From: Ficedula albicollis
Lineage: Eukaryota; Chordata; Aves; Passeriformes; Muscicapidae
Reading direction: 5' to 3'
NCBI RefSeq assembly: GCF_000247815.1
Contig: NC_021679.1
Coordinates: 36,635,828-36,699,827 of the forward strand
Length of the DNA: 64,000 bases
Shown here: one piece after another, positions 1 through 13,999 of the stretch
Layout of the letters: the number at the start of each line of letters is the position of its first letter
Numbering within the stretch: the stretch's first letter is position 1
Notes under the pieces: model-generated
What the model saw: only the letters and a program-made list of their open reading frames with translations
Told to the model about the DNA's origin: nothing
Databases searched by the model: none
Translations under genes and position numbers: made by a program

Positions 1-690
1 CACTTCTTCCCAGAAAGACTTAAGTCACCCTCAAGAGAAAGTAAAAAAAAATCAACAGCTGCAGCAGAACTTGGTGCCTGAAAAAGGAACCAGAAGGTCT
101 GGATGGAAGTGGAAAAGGCCAATTAATGAGCAGACAGAGCAAACAAAATGATTATTGGTAATCTGAAAAGCCAAATATACAAGAAGAAATGTTTAATATC
201 TGTTTTAATATCTTCGATATTCTACTGGTGACACTTGCTGGTAAATAAAATGGCTACTTAAATAAATGAAGACATCTCAGCAAAGGTTTCTTCAATCTTT
301 TAAGGAGGCTGTAGATATTTCTTAACTGCAACTTCCCCATTTCCTCTGCTCAACACTTGCAGCCCAACTTCTGCTCTGATAATCACAGTGAGGGATTTGT
401 GCCCATGAAGAAAAATCTGCAGTTGCTAAATTGGGTCAGATTAACCCAGGTGCTGTTCTGCGGACTAGATCCAGGTGGGATTTGGGATCTTTGGGTACTG
501 ACCCACAACAGCACTATTTCTTACTTCAGAAGAGGTTTTCTAGATGTGTCAGCTGATCCATGAGCAAATCCAGCAGGAATGGACAGTTCTGCTGCCCTGC
601 TCTCACTCCAGCTCCACTCACATCCCTCCAACCACTCTGACCCCTCCACAAACCAGCTTACTTCACTAAACTGGCAGTAACTTTACACAG
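1..690. other. Unique AT-rich non-coding DNA
   Basis: I recognise no gene or repeat here. The short open frame around 357-563 has no recognisable domain and lies in ordinary composition. It ends at a pure A run. Confidence 0.6.

Positions 691-734
<44 letters not shown>
691..734. repeat. (A)44 homopolymer
   Basis: Forty-four uninterrupted A follow TTTACACAG and precede GACACATTTTC. It could be the tail of an old retroposed copy, but the upstream 100 bases match no family I know. Unlike other A/T runs in the window, it has no C tract beside it. Confidence 0.95.
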
Positions 735-736
<2 letters not shown>

Positions 737-1985
737 CACATTTTCTACCAGCTCCTGTCCTCAAGCAGTGGGAGAAAGTGAGAAAAAAGACAATTTCCAC
801 ACCAGCTGGAAAAGAAGACATGGTAGAGACAAGTCTTTGATGGCCCCTATAATTTACAGGTGTGTTCTCATGACATTTTCAGGAGTGGGTATTTTATCCT
901 TGCAGTATCTGCTCTATATCTGGCTATTTTTGGTTTCTGCTTCATTTCTTTCTCAGCCTAAAAATAGAGTTGTTGGACCAGCTCTTGCCATCCAAGTGAA
1001 ACTTCCTCTGTGAGGCCACCCCTGAAACAAAGCTCTTCTCTCTTTCGAGTAAGAGGCAGCTAATCTTTCATCTGAGAGAAACCAAAGACTCAGGCCCTGA
1101 AATTCAAGCCAAACACAAACAATAAAGTCAGCAGTAATTGAAATATCAATTGCAATAACCACTCCTGCAGCAACATTTCCCATTTTCATGGTCTTTTTAC
1201 ATCAAAAGTTCTACAGTTCTTTGCAGCAGCTCTTCAAGGCTATGAAGAACAGCCAGATCCTTGTACAAATTTCAGGAGCTCACAAACACACAGGATGCCA
1301 CCAAACCTAAAATCTAATTTCAGATAGGAGCTGGAAGTGACTTTGGAATGAGAAACTCAACGCTCACTCAAGTCATGCCAAGAAGATCAATAAGAACCAC
1401 ACGTTGCTTAAGCTGTTCCCCTTTATGCCCATTATTACCACTGACAGGTGGATTTTGATTTTTCACTCTAGGTGATGGAAGGAAGAGCACAGAAATGTGG
1501 CAGGAGTTAGGGATCCAGGAAGGAGCAGGTGTTTGATGGGGGACAGCTTTTGGGGGATGAGGGAAAGAAGCCATTCCCATGAGCAGGTGGTCCCTGGGGC
1601 CTGTCGAGTGACTGGATGGATGTGGCCGTGATTGACAGCTTCTGTGCTGGCTGTCAGGGGGGCTTGCTTCAGCCTCAGCAAGTTGCCAGGGACATATGGC
1701 AGCAAAGGGACAGCCAAATTTTAGGAGCACGTTGACAATGTGAGCTATAAAAATACCTTCTCCAAACTTCTGGTGCCGGGAGTAGGCGCAGGAGGGGAGA
1801 GCAGAGGGCAGGATACCTGAGAGCATCCAGATACAGAGGGAGGCTCAGGTGAGACGAGCTGGGGGTTCCCAGAGTGCCTGTCCCACCTCCACCCCACCAC
1901 AGGTCTGTGAGAGGCTTGTCCCGTGACCCACAGCCACCCCAGATAAACCTGGTGCTGCCAGGGAGAGAGATATGGCAGAGCAGTT
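735..1985. other. Unique non-coding DNA
   Basis: No gene, RNA or known repeat is recognised. Minus-strand open frames at 1368-1826 and 1463-1717 overlap each other in different frames and show no domain or signal peptide. The stretch 1840-1985 leads directly into the minisatellite block. Confidence 0.5.
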
Positions 1986-4267
<2,282 letters not shown>

Positions 4268-4330
4268 ATAAGGACACAGCCCTACAGGACACATCCCTAT
4301 AGGACACAGCCCTGCAGGACACAGATCCCC
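4268..4330 (+). repeat. Remainder of the 15-bp minisatellite
   Basis: Four further GGACACAGCCCT or GGACACATCCCT units follow the C tract and end at ACAGATCCCCTCTG. Their order closely resembles the units just before the tract, which suggests the array was continuous before the C run was introduced. Confidence 0.9.
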
Positions 4331-7124
4331 TCTGACCCTCAGGACCCAGCAGAAAGCAGGACACAGCCCCGAGCCGAGTCTGGGAGCCAGTGTAGGGAAA
4401 TCGAGCAGTTCTGGCCCATGGCCAACCCCAGAGCAGCCCTGCACCAAAGCATCAGCCCCACACACTGAAACTCCCAGGGAAGCACAGACCCACGGAGTTT
4501 CCTATTTCTTTTAATTAATAGAATTTGCCTCAGGGCCTTTGGGGAGCGTTCAGACAGCCCTTGCTGCTGGTGTTCCCACACTTTCCCTTCCCGCGCTGGT
4601 TCTGCGCTCTTGCAAAACTCAGAGACAAAGACACAAACCAGCGTGAGTTCAAGAGACTTCAGGAAAGTCATCATCTGTCCCCAGAGCTGCTGGGGCCCTC
4701 TCAGCCTCTGCACAGCACCTCAAAGCCTGCAAATGTCCCCTCTGAGGCCAGCACTGAGCAAGCTGCTGGCAAATCCAAATGCCTCTTCTTGCAATTTATA
4801 TTCTGCATAGGTTTTGAATGCTTTATCAATCTCGCAGGAGATAACATCCAAACAAACAAGAAAAGGGGTTTAATGATAAACCCTATCAGAAGATATTATC
4901 TTTCAGCTGTTAAATGCCTCGGTGTTTGGCCAAGGCAGATGGAGACAGACCCGAGATGTGCATCTGGAAATGAAAAGAAGCTCTGACAGCGGGCTGATTA
5001 CAGTGATCTCAGTGGATGACTTGCATATGACTGTGACAATCCTGTGAATACAGAGATTATCTTGCAGGGATGGATTATATATTATTACAGTCCATTAGGT
5101 CCATCTCCCAAGTCTCACCATTTTAATGGCACATTTAACATCATGCAGATATTGGGGGAAAACACCAGTTTTCTCTCGCCTTTTTCAGCATTGTTGATCC
5201 CCAGACTAAATTTATCCAAGACCAGTGTGAGAAAATGTGTATTTAAGTTAAATGAGACTCAACAATTCATTTCAGCAGTGCACAGAAAGCAATCACACCA
5301 CCCTACCAATAAAACCTCTTAAAACAGAGGGATATTTCACCACAGAGCACAGGAGCTGATGGAGGAGCAGTGGCTCAGCCAGATCGGTTTATTGCAATCC
5401 TTGAGGAGCTGAGGGGTCTTTCCACCCTTAAATACTGGTTAAAATATGGACTGCAAAGAAATGGAAGGAAGAGCCTCTCCAGGGCTGAGCACCACAGCAA
5501 GGAACACCACAGACAACGGGGAGCAAGCCACCAAGTTACTCCCTACAGGGTGTTGTAAAAATATTTCCTCCAGCTCCTCTCCATGAGAAAGTCAGTGAAG
5601 CCCCCGAGCCTCTCCTGGTTTTTTGCCAAAGCCATATGAAAACACAATTGTTGCCTGATTTCAACATATAATATGACACAGGCTTGATAAACACCGGGCT
5701 CAAGTTCATAGGCTTTAGGGAGATGTTTCATTGCATGTCTAAAGGGCTTGATCCCCTTCCAGCTGAAGTCAATGGACATTCTCTCATTCACCACAGGACG
5801 AGGCCCCAAAGCCTTGAAGGAATCCAGCCTTGCAGTTAGAAAAGCCAGTCTCTCGTGGCCAGAAATGTTTCAGGCTCTTGAGAAAGCCAGGCTGACAAAA
5901 TGCAAATCAGTCACTCGGTGCAAACCCACGTCGCAGCCCAGCACAAACGATCCAATTCCTTTTTCATCTCGTTTGCTCTTGTCTCTCTCCTTGCACTAAG
6001 CACTTCCACAACACGGTTTTTCATGTCCTGCAGCTGGGCCTGCTGGAAAGGGCTGCAGGACACAAATTTAAGGCAGCAAAAGCTACCCTGAAGACAGGCT
6101 CAGGTGCTGAGCACAGCAACATCTCCTCGGTGGTTTGTATGTGATCGTTGGAGAAACAGTTTTAATGTGCAAAAACCAGATGCAACCTTGAACTGAAGCT
6201 CCCTTGAGCTCATTAAAGATTTTATTCTGTAATATGAACCCATCACTTAAAAGAAATAATTTCAGGCTAATATTTGCTGTGGAATTCCTTATGAGGATTC
6301 CTCCTAATGGAATGTAAAGGGCTTTTTCTCATGGCTGTTGAACAGACCTGAAATTAGGGCCATCTTGTTAATTAGAATATTGTTAAAAGTGGATCCACTG
6401 AAAATAAGCATTTGTGTTCTAAACTCTGACATTTTACTTCTGTCTTTTCTTGGAAATCACCACAAAAAACGAACTTCTTTCCAGTAATAGAGACATAATC
6501 TGAACCTCAAAGAGTAAAAGTGCAGCATCCAGATGTTGAAATGTCAGCACATCACACTTGGAAGATGCAGCAATCCCAAAATCTGTTCCTTCCTTAATCA
6601 GAAGTCCAACAAACCCCCAGGTTTCTGATAACAAATTATATCCTTTGGGAGAAATCTCTTCCTCCTGCCACTGTACAATCCATAAATTTGACAGGAAATC
6701 AATCAGTACCACTGCAAGAGCAATTTAAAGAAAATCCCTATTGAATTCTCGAGGAAACTAAAGAGAATACCAAAGAATCAGAAATTCCTATCCTGAGCTA
6801 CTTTGGAATGTACAACCTCCAAACAGTTTTTTTCCCAAATCAGAAACATCTTTGGAAATGAATCAGATATTTCTCACACATTAGCACTGCCGTCCCCCAG
6901 TAACAATAAGGACATTTCAGCATGACAGGCATAAACTTTGCTTTTTTTGAAATTTTTTTTTGAATTCCCTCAAAGATGATGCCAAAACCACAACTTTTGG
7001 CAGCAGCATTTGGGGAGAAAGCAAGAATCAACACTTTTAAAATAATAACCAGGTCACCAGACCCTCCACTTGTGACGTAGATATTGATATCTTCCAAATT
7101 CCTGTCCTTCTTAGCCTCCAAAAA
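4331..7124. other. Unique non-coding DNA
   Basis: No gene or repeat family is recognised. Composition is mixed, with AT-rich parts around 4790-5330 and 6180-6440. The latter holds several TAAT/ATTA cores and could be regulatory, but nothing in the sequence proves it. Open frames up to about 150 codons occur on both strands without domains. Confidence 0.5.
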
Positions 7125-7416
7125 ACACTGAGGGAATTGGGATTGTTCAGCCTGGAGAAGGATCTGGGGTGACCTAATTCTGGTCTTCCAAAGGGAGCTG
7201 ACAAGAGGGGATGGCTTCCCACTGACAGAGAGGAGGTTTGGATGGGATATGAGGATTAAATTCTTCCCTGTGATGATGGTGAGGCCCTGGAAGTGTCCAA
7301 GGCCAGGCTGGATGTGGCTTCACCCTGGGACAGTGGAAGGTGTCCCTGCCCATGGCAGGGGTGGGACTGGATTATTTCTAAGGTTCCTCCCAACCCAAAC
7401 CATTCTGGGATTCCAC
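7125..7416 (+). mobile_element. CR1 LINE fragment, 5' truncated
   Basis: The block reads as a CR1 3' end in sense orientation: GAGGGAATTGGGATTGTTCAG, TGTCCAAGGCCAGGCTGGA, GGTGTCCCTGCCCATGGCAG and CAACCCAAACCATTCTGGGA in the expected order. It contains no intact reverse transcriptase. Small internal losses and substitutions indicate an old copy. Confidence 0.9.
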
Positions 7417-10400
7417 ACAAATCAGAGGGAGCTCAAAACAGCCCTCACAGTGGGATACTCAAATCCCTGGATCACCAGCCTGGTGGTGGCAGAACGTTCT
7501 CAGCTTTTCCTTGTGCTGCCACGTGGCAAAAGCAGAGGGATGAAAGGACAAAGGTCACCAGCAAAACCAGCTCTTCAGGATCACACCTTCAGCAGCAAAC
7601 CCTGCAGTCTGACCTCGCTGCCTTGGTGCTTTTCATGGCAAAAAGTGACATCAAAAAGTTGTTGAAGTTCGTGGTTCAGTGTGCAGGACTCTCCAATTGT
7701 GCCCACACGTGGTACAGACTCATCCTGGTGAAATACACCTCAGATTAACCCCCACACAGAAGTGAAATCCCAAAAGGGGACAAAGTTACCCCATCTGTCT
7801 GCAGCCACTCACCCTGAGAGGGGACAATGCTGGGGTGACCTCCAGGAAGGTGACAACAAGCTGTTCCTGACCAAACCTCCCCAAAAACCCGGCTGTTGGG
7901 TGTGCAGAGGGGGGGACCGCAATCACTTCCATCCAGAACATTTGGAAAAAGAGAGTTGCAGCACCCAAATCCTGCAGGGCCAGAGCCTGCCAGCGAGTGG
8001 GAGGATGTGCTCCAAGGATCCTGAGCCATTCCTCTCCCTTGCTGGCTTCCAGAGGGAGCCAGACATCCCTCTCCTACAGGCTGAGGCAGCTGGGCACACG
8101 GGGAAGCTGAAAACCACCGAAATTTCAGAGTGTGGGGGGACGGCCAGGACACTTTCATTACTGCCACAGTCGAGCTGATGATATTTTGGTCGTGCAGTTT
8201 TGGATTTAGGCACTGAAGTCTGCCTCACTGCTAAATCCTTTTTTGGATTTGGCCTTAAAACCTTATGTTCAGCAGCATTTGTTTTATCTTCGAGACTTAG
8301 AACACAAGGAGAATTTGGCTTGACTATTTTCTTTCTTCATTTACACGAGGAATCCTGTGAATTCATGGGGATGGAAATAAGATAATAATCTCTCCTTTGA
8401 GTTCATCCCCATTGTGGGACACTGAGGCTGCACAGCCACGCAGAGCAGAGAGGAAGAGCTTTGCAGTTCAGGATGTCAAATGTGCCTCCAGATTTCTTGG
8501 GTTTCACTGCAATACTGAACTAGACTTTTGGTAGCAGAATGTGAGCTCTTTTAAAAATAGTTTAGACAAGACATTTGGTAGAAAATGTTAAAGCATATTA
8601 ACTAGTGAATAAAAACTAACAGAGGAAAATGTACTTTCTAAGCTATGGAGCTGCTGCAGTCATGGCTGTGTGAGACCTGTAACTCTGTCTCAAAAGATTT
8701 AAGCAAATTATACATAATGGGCCAGCAAATTTTATATAATGAGGCCATTTCTGTTCTGTTTTATACTTTTCTTTTTAATTCATTGCATAAATGTAACAGA
8801 GCAGAAGTCGATGCTGTATGCTTATTTTATTTAAGTGCCTATCAAAGAATAAGAGAAATCAGACCAAAAAAAAGCATTCTCAAAGCAATTTGATCATAAA
8901 TATTTACTGGCAGAGCTTTATTTAGTCTGCTGAAACAACAGACACTAAATTAAGAGCACCTTGTTGATTAGAAGGCTTTTGTTCAAAGCTTTGGAGTAAA
9001 ATAAGTAATTCTAAATGTGCAAGTGTTTGCATTTAGTCACTGTATATAAAAACACTGAGTTTTCTCCAGCAGGGAGCTGCAATCGGAGCACACATCCAAT
9101 TGTGGCTGTTACTCCACAGGAATCTTTACATTTTTACAAGGACGGGCAGAATATACATTTTTAGTGAATTCAAATGATTTTTGTTTTTAGAAAAAAAACT
9201 GTCAGAGATTTTCACCGCGACAAAATAGCTGCAGCACGTCCAGCACTTCCCCAAAAATACCTCAATTCCGTGTCCTCCAGACATAAAGAGCAAGGTAATT
9301 TGGAGATGAGTGGACAGAATCCTGCAGGAGATGGGGGGGGGCAGAAAGAAGTTTGTGAAGTGCGGTGGAAAGTCTCTTGAGCGAAGTGCCGCCGCACAAG
9401 AGGAGAAGCAGCAGATGGCAAACTGGCAGAGTGTGCTGCTCTGCCAAAAGGAGTGTGTCAGGAGAAGGAGGAAAGTGGAATCAGACGAACGGAAGGAGAT
9501 AAGGAGTGATTGGATTTGGAAGCACAAGAGCTGTCAGAAGATGAGGAGGAGTTTGGCTGAACTTTGTGGAAGTGAGAAGCTTCCTGCAAAGCAGGGCAAC
9601 GAGTTTGTGCTCCTTCGGTGGAAGGGAGTGCTCTGTGTGCTCCCAAGGTGGGCTGGGTGTGCTCAGAATCCCGAATTATGGCTCTCAGAGGGAGAGGGAG
9701 CTCTGCTTCAGAATGGGGTTAATTCCCTCTCAGTGCTCTGAAAGAACCTGGCTGAACCTGCAGCTCAGTGCGGTGACACTGCCCAAACCTAACAAGCTCA
9801 GAAAACAACAGTGGAAATAAATATTTCCCTGAAATATTTATGTCACCCAGCACACACAGCAGGGGTGTAAAATGAAGTATCAGTGAGGACAGGGACGGGC
9901 AATCCTGTGACAAGGGAATTAATTACTATTTACTGTAAACATAAACCAGATCTTTCACTGCCCCCATTACCGATCTCAGTGCATGGGTTAAGTCTGGAAC
10001 ACAGAACAAAATCATTGAGTTCAACACAGATTTTTGGGGGTTCTGCATCCATTCAGTTCAGCACATGTGATGCCACCCATGCCAGCTCACAGGAGCCACA
10101 CCAAGAGTCATCACCAGCACTCTCTGTCCTCCCTCCTTATCATTCTCAACAGCCTCTGATAAATTTGAGCATTCACACACCCACTTTATCTCACAAAACA
10201 ACCTCTTTCCCATATTAGATGGCTCTGGGATTTAATAGACACATTAATGGCCATAATGGACATTCACAGACATGAATAGGCATTAATAGATATTCATAGG
10301 CTGGGTACACATGGAGCTCAGAAAGTCAAAGCAAAACAAACATCCCAGTGAGGTTTACAGGAAGCACAGACTAAGGGTATCAAAGAGCAAAAAATAATTA

Positions 10401-10485
10401 AATGATGGTCCACTCCTAAATTCTCAACTGCTTAAAATATGTATAAATGCAACATTTAGAAATCTATCTACTGTTTTCATTTAGA
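7417..10485. other. Unique non-coding DNA
   Basis: No gene or known repeat is recognised. The part 8540-9060 is AT-rich and could be old conserved sequence. Open frames at 9126-9527 (minus) and 9310-9741 (plus) overlap on opposite strands and have no domain support. A short imperfect repeat of ATTAATGG / CATTAATAG / ATTCATAG motifs lies at about 10235-10305. Confidence 0.5.
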
Positions 10486-10594
10486 ACCACAGAATCAGTG
10501 GATTGTTCAGGTTGGAAAAGCCCTTAAGATCATTGAGGCAAACTTAACCCAGCACTGCCAAGCCCATCACTAACCCATGTCCTTCAGTGCTACA
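10486..10594 (-). mobile_element. CR1 LINE 3' fragment (TAGCACTGCCAAG subtype)
   Basis: The plus strand shows the complement of a CR1 tail: ACCACAGAATCAGTGG, GTTGGAAAAGCCCTTAAGA, then CCAGCACTGCCAAG and CCATGTCC. It belongs to a CR1 subgroup different from the CCATGGGCAGG type seen elsewhere in the window. Confidence 0.85.
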
Positions 10595-11403
10595 AAATTC
10601 ATATTTTCTTATTCTTCCAGAGGGTGATTATTTATTCTGTGTGAAAGGTAGTTCAAGTAATTTTGTTTAAGAAATAGAAATTTCCCTCTTGAAGCGTCAT
10701 GAGATGAATAAACTGCCTTGTAATTGCATTCTGATGAAAAAGTCTGTTTAGAAAGGCAGTGAGAAGAATGGTGAAAGTATAATCCAGAAGACTTAAACCC
10801 AAATTTTAGCAGATGTTAACAGAAATCATGCTTGAAATACAATAAATTCTCATTGCTGTCGTGTGTTACTACATAAGCCTGACCTTATTAAAAGAGGAAT
10901 TCTTACCAAAAATTCCAATCTACTTTTCTGTGATTCCCCTGTTTATTTTGGCTTGGTTCCCACTCTGTACTCTCTCCAGTCAGCCTTTGACCCTCTGGCC
11001 TTTGCCAGTGGCCTTTATTTTTTGCAGCAGCCCTTTGCTGGAGAAACTCATCCCTCCAGCACCTCTCCAGCTCCTGGTGCTGCCTCCCTTTCCTGCCCAA
11101 AATCTGCAGTGGCTCAGAGGGAGCTGCTCTGTTGGCTCCAGGGAGGCTCTTCCCAAGGTGAATAAATACAGGAAAATGGCAATGAGGAGAATAAAGCCAA
11201 ACAGTGCTCAGCAAAAGCTCACTCCAGAGGAAAATCTCATTTCTGCCATGAGAAATGTGAGTAAACATCGACTCATCATTCGTGTCCATGGCTAAAACTC
11301 AGCTTGAAGGCACGGGACAAATGTTCCAAACATGAGTACCTAAGATTCATTCCTAAAATTCCATTTATTTGTGCTGCAACTGACAATTATAGAGCCAATC
11401 ACA
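10595..11403. other. Unique non-coding DNA
   Basis: Nothing is recognised. Overlapping open frames of 100-144 codons at 10861-11295, on both strands, have no domain or splice context. Confidence 0.5.
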
Positions 11404-11565
11404 ACATCATGGAATAACTTGAGTTGAAAAATCCCTCCAGGATCATCCAGTCCAAGCTGTGCCCACCTTGTCCCCAGCTCAGAGCACTGAGTGTCACATC
11501 CAGGCATTCCTTGGACCAGGGATGGGGACTCCAGCCCTCCCTGGGCAGTTCCAATGCTTCATCAA
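11404..11565 (-). mobile_element. CR1 LINE 3' fragment
   Basis: Complement of a CR1 tail: ATCATGGAATAACTTGAGTT, then GATCATCCAGTCCAAGCTGT and a degenerate body to CCTCCCTGGGCAGTTCCA. The pattern matches the CR1 at 28307 in the CCAAGCTGTGCCC segment. Confidence 0.82.
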
Positions 11566-12622
11566 TTTACCAATTAAAACAGCGGGATCAAAACCATCAC
11601 TCAAAACCATCCCAGCTTTCATGCTTTAAGAAATAACAAACTCTGGTAGATAAATAATAAAAATATACCTTATTTTCAGTCAAAATATACCTTATTTTTA
11701 GTCATTAGTCAGAACTAGTGTTTGTGCATCCATATTAATCACTGATTTATAGTCCAGCAATCCTCAGCTCATTTAATGTGTGCTATTAATGTTGTAATGT
11801 TATTCCAAACTACATTTCACCGGGAAAACAGCCCTGTGAGGCAACAGGGAATCTTTGGGATAAATACCAGGAGGTGCATCACTGTGGCTCCTGCTTCCCT
11901 GAAATCATTAATGTCACTGAGTTTGAAGGTGGATCTTAGCTCAGAGGAGTTTTTAAAAGGTGAAAAACCTCAAGTGTTTTTCTTAGCTCTGCTTCAGCCC
12001 ATGCAAGTTCACACACAGGGTGTATCTGAGGGATCTAGAGGGGAAAAGCTTTAATCAGGATTATTACAGATGACAGAGGAAAGATTTCTTTAATTAATGG
12101 TCCTTGCTGGCAACCTGTGCCACTGTAAAATTAGCTCCAAATTTGTTCTGCCATGTTTATGGGCTCCAGTTCAAAAATCCATGGAGTGTGGAGTGTTTTA
12201 CAAGCTCCTGCAGCAGCACAGAAAAGCAGGTGGTTGGACTCAGTGTGAGCAGAAAACAAATGCAACCATTTATCCAGAAGGATTTGCAACCCACCAAGAG
12301 AACTCAGATACCAAAGCAGGGACAGTTTCAGGATATCCATGGGGCAGCACAGCTCCAGAGGGACTGGATTGGGACAGAAATCTGCCAAATTCTGCTGCCA
12401 GGGAGAAGGGAAGGGGCACAGCACAGCCCCAGCACTGCCAGGGCTGCAGCTCCACCAATTCACCTCTCCCAAACCTCACTTCTCCTGCCGGGATTTTATC
12501 CAGCTCTCTGCTTTTGACATCGTTAATCAAGTCTGTCAGGAGCTCTGCAATAGTTAATTAACTAATTAATTGCTTTGCACGCCTGAGTGGAATGGGAAGC
12601 ATTGCCAAGGCTGACTTTGTTT
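11566..12622. other. Unique non-coding DNA with a short duplication
   Basis: A 22-bp tandem duplication of AAAATATACCTTATTTT plus its tail begins at about 11659 and 11681. The rest is unique DNA; several overlapping open frames at 12097-12561 exist on both strands without recognisable domains. Confidence 0.5.
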
Positions 12623-12811
12623 GTCACAGAATCCCAGAGTGGGGTGGGTTGGGAGAGACCCTGAAGCTCATCCAGTGCCACCCCTGCCATGGGCAGGGAC
12701 ACTCCCACTGTCCCAGGCTGCTCCAAGCCCTGTCCTAACTGGTCTTGGACACTTCAGGGATCCAGGGGCAGCCACAGCTGCTCTGGGCACCTGTGCCAGA
12801 TCTCCAGGGAT
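12623..12811 (-). mobile_element. CR1 LINE 3' fragment
   Basis: Complement of a typical CR1 3' end: TCACAGAATCCCAGAG, CCATGGGCAGGGACACTCC, CCAGGCTGCTCCAAGCCCTG and GGACACTTCAGGGATCCAGG in order. It ends in CTCTGGGCACCTGTGCCAG. Confidence 0.92.
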
Positions 12812-13610
12812 GCCAGGGTTATAGGGCAAAAAAAAAATGTATTTTCCTGGTGGCAGGTGCTGCTGAACTTTTGGGGATTTAGGTTTTTCTGTTTCAAGCA
12901 TCCCAGCCACCTGGAGCTTGTTCTCATGCTTCCCTCCAATATTCCATATTCAAACCTACTTTGAAAAGCTAAATTTAGCCCAAATTCCCCCCCAGTAGAA
13001 GTTCTCACATCACTACAACTCCTTTCCCTGCTGCACAGGTGTCTTCCCAAGGATTTTAGTCACCAGGATGGGCCCAGAGCAGCTGTTGGAATCTGTAACT
13101 GCAGGAATCACGGGGTACAGATGCAGGTGCAGCTGCAGAACCATCAGGCACCACGCACAAGTCCTTCAAGGCTGATAAAACATGCACTGCATCTGTTCCA
13201 CACAGGGAGGAGGCACAGAGCGAGCTCCTTCCTCCAGGCACACCTCTCCTTTTTGCTGGTGGCTTGGAATCTTTTTCCAACTTTCCCTTTTATTTTTTTT
13301 TTTTTTAACTCAAAATCCATTTCCATTGATCTGTTGCTTGGTCTTCTAAGAAACTTGGTTTGGCAATTTTGTGTAACTTAGATCTGCTTCAGGGCAGATT
13401 GTTCTCAGATTGCTTAAACTTCAATCCATGAGGTTTGGGGGCTTTCTTCGAGGTGAAGCACCTCATGGAAGTTGTGCTGTTTGGTTTCTGTATTTTTTTT
13501 CCAAAAATGGAGCATTGCAGGTGAAATTGAGGCAGAATTTTTATGCATTTCCAGCCCCTGGGTAAAGTCAGCCGTGGAACATCCCTGCTTTGCTCATCTG
13601 TTGAGTTCGA
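12812..13610. other. Unique non-coding DNA
   Basis: No gene or repeat family is recognised. It contains short A (12829-12837) and T (13293-13306) runs. Confidence 0.5.
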
Positions 13611-13999
13611 TGAAGAAAAGCTGAGGGAATTGGGATAACTCAGCCTGGAGAAGAGAAGCTTTGGGGTGACCTAATTGTGGCCTTCCAGAACCTGAAGGAG
13701 CCAACAGGAAAAATGGAGAAAAATTATTTACAAGGGACAGGACAAGGGAGAATGGTTTCCCACTGCCAGAGGGCAGGGATGGATGGGATACTGGGAGGAA
13801 TTCCTGGCTGGGAGAGTGGTGAGCCCTGGCACAGAGTGCCCAGAGCAGCTGGAGCTGCTCCTGGATCCCTGGCAGTGTCCAAGGCCAGGCTGGACAGGGC
13901 TTGGAGCAGCCTGGGACAGTGGAAGGTGTCCCTGCCCATGGCAGGAGGTGGCATTGGATGAGCTTTAAGGTCCCTTCCATCCCAAACCACTCTGGGATT
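13611..13999 (+). mobile_element. CR1 LINE fragment, about 390 bp
   Basis: Sense CR1 3' region: AGCTGAGGGAATTGGGATAA, CAGCCTGGAGAAGAGAAGC, TTTCCCACTGCCAGAGGGCA, TGTCCAAGGCCAGGCTGGA, CCCTGCCCATGGCAGG and CATCCCAAACCACTCTGGGA. It is one of the most complete 3' ends in the window. Open frames here derive from the element and do not encode its reverse transcriptase. Confidence 0.94.

Noticed and set aside
691..734. Poly-A tail of a processed pseudogene
   Set aside because: No coding similarity or gene-like sequence is recognisable upstream on either strand.
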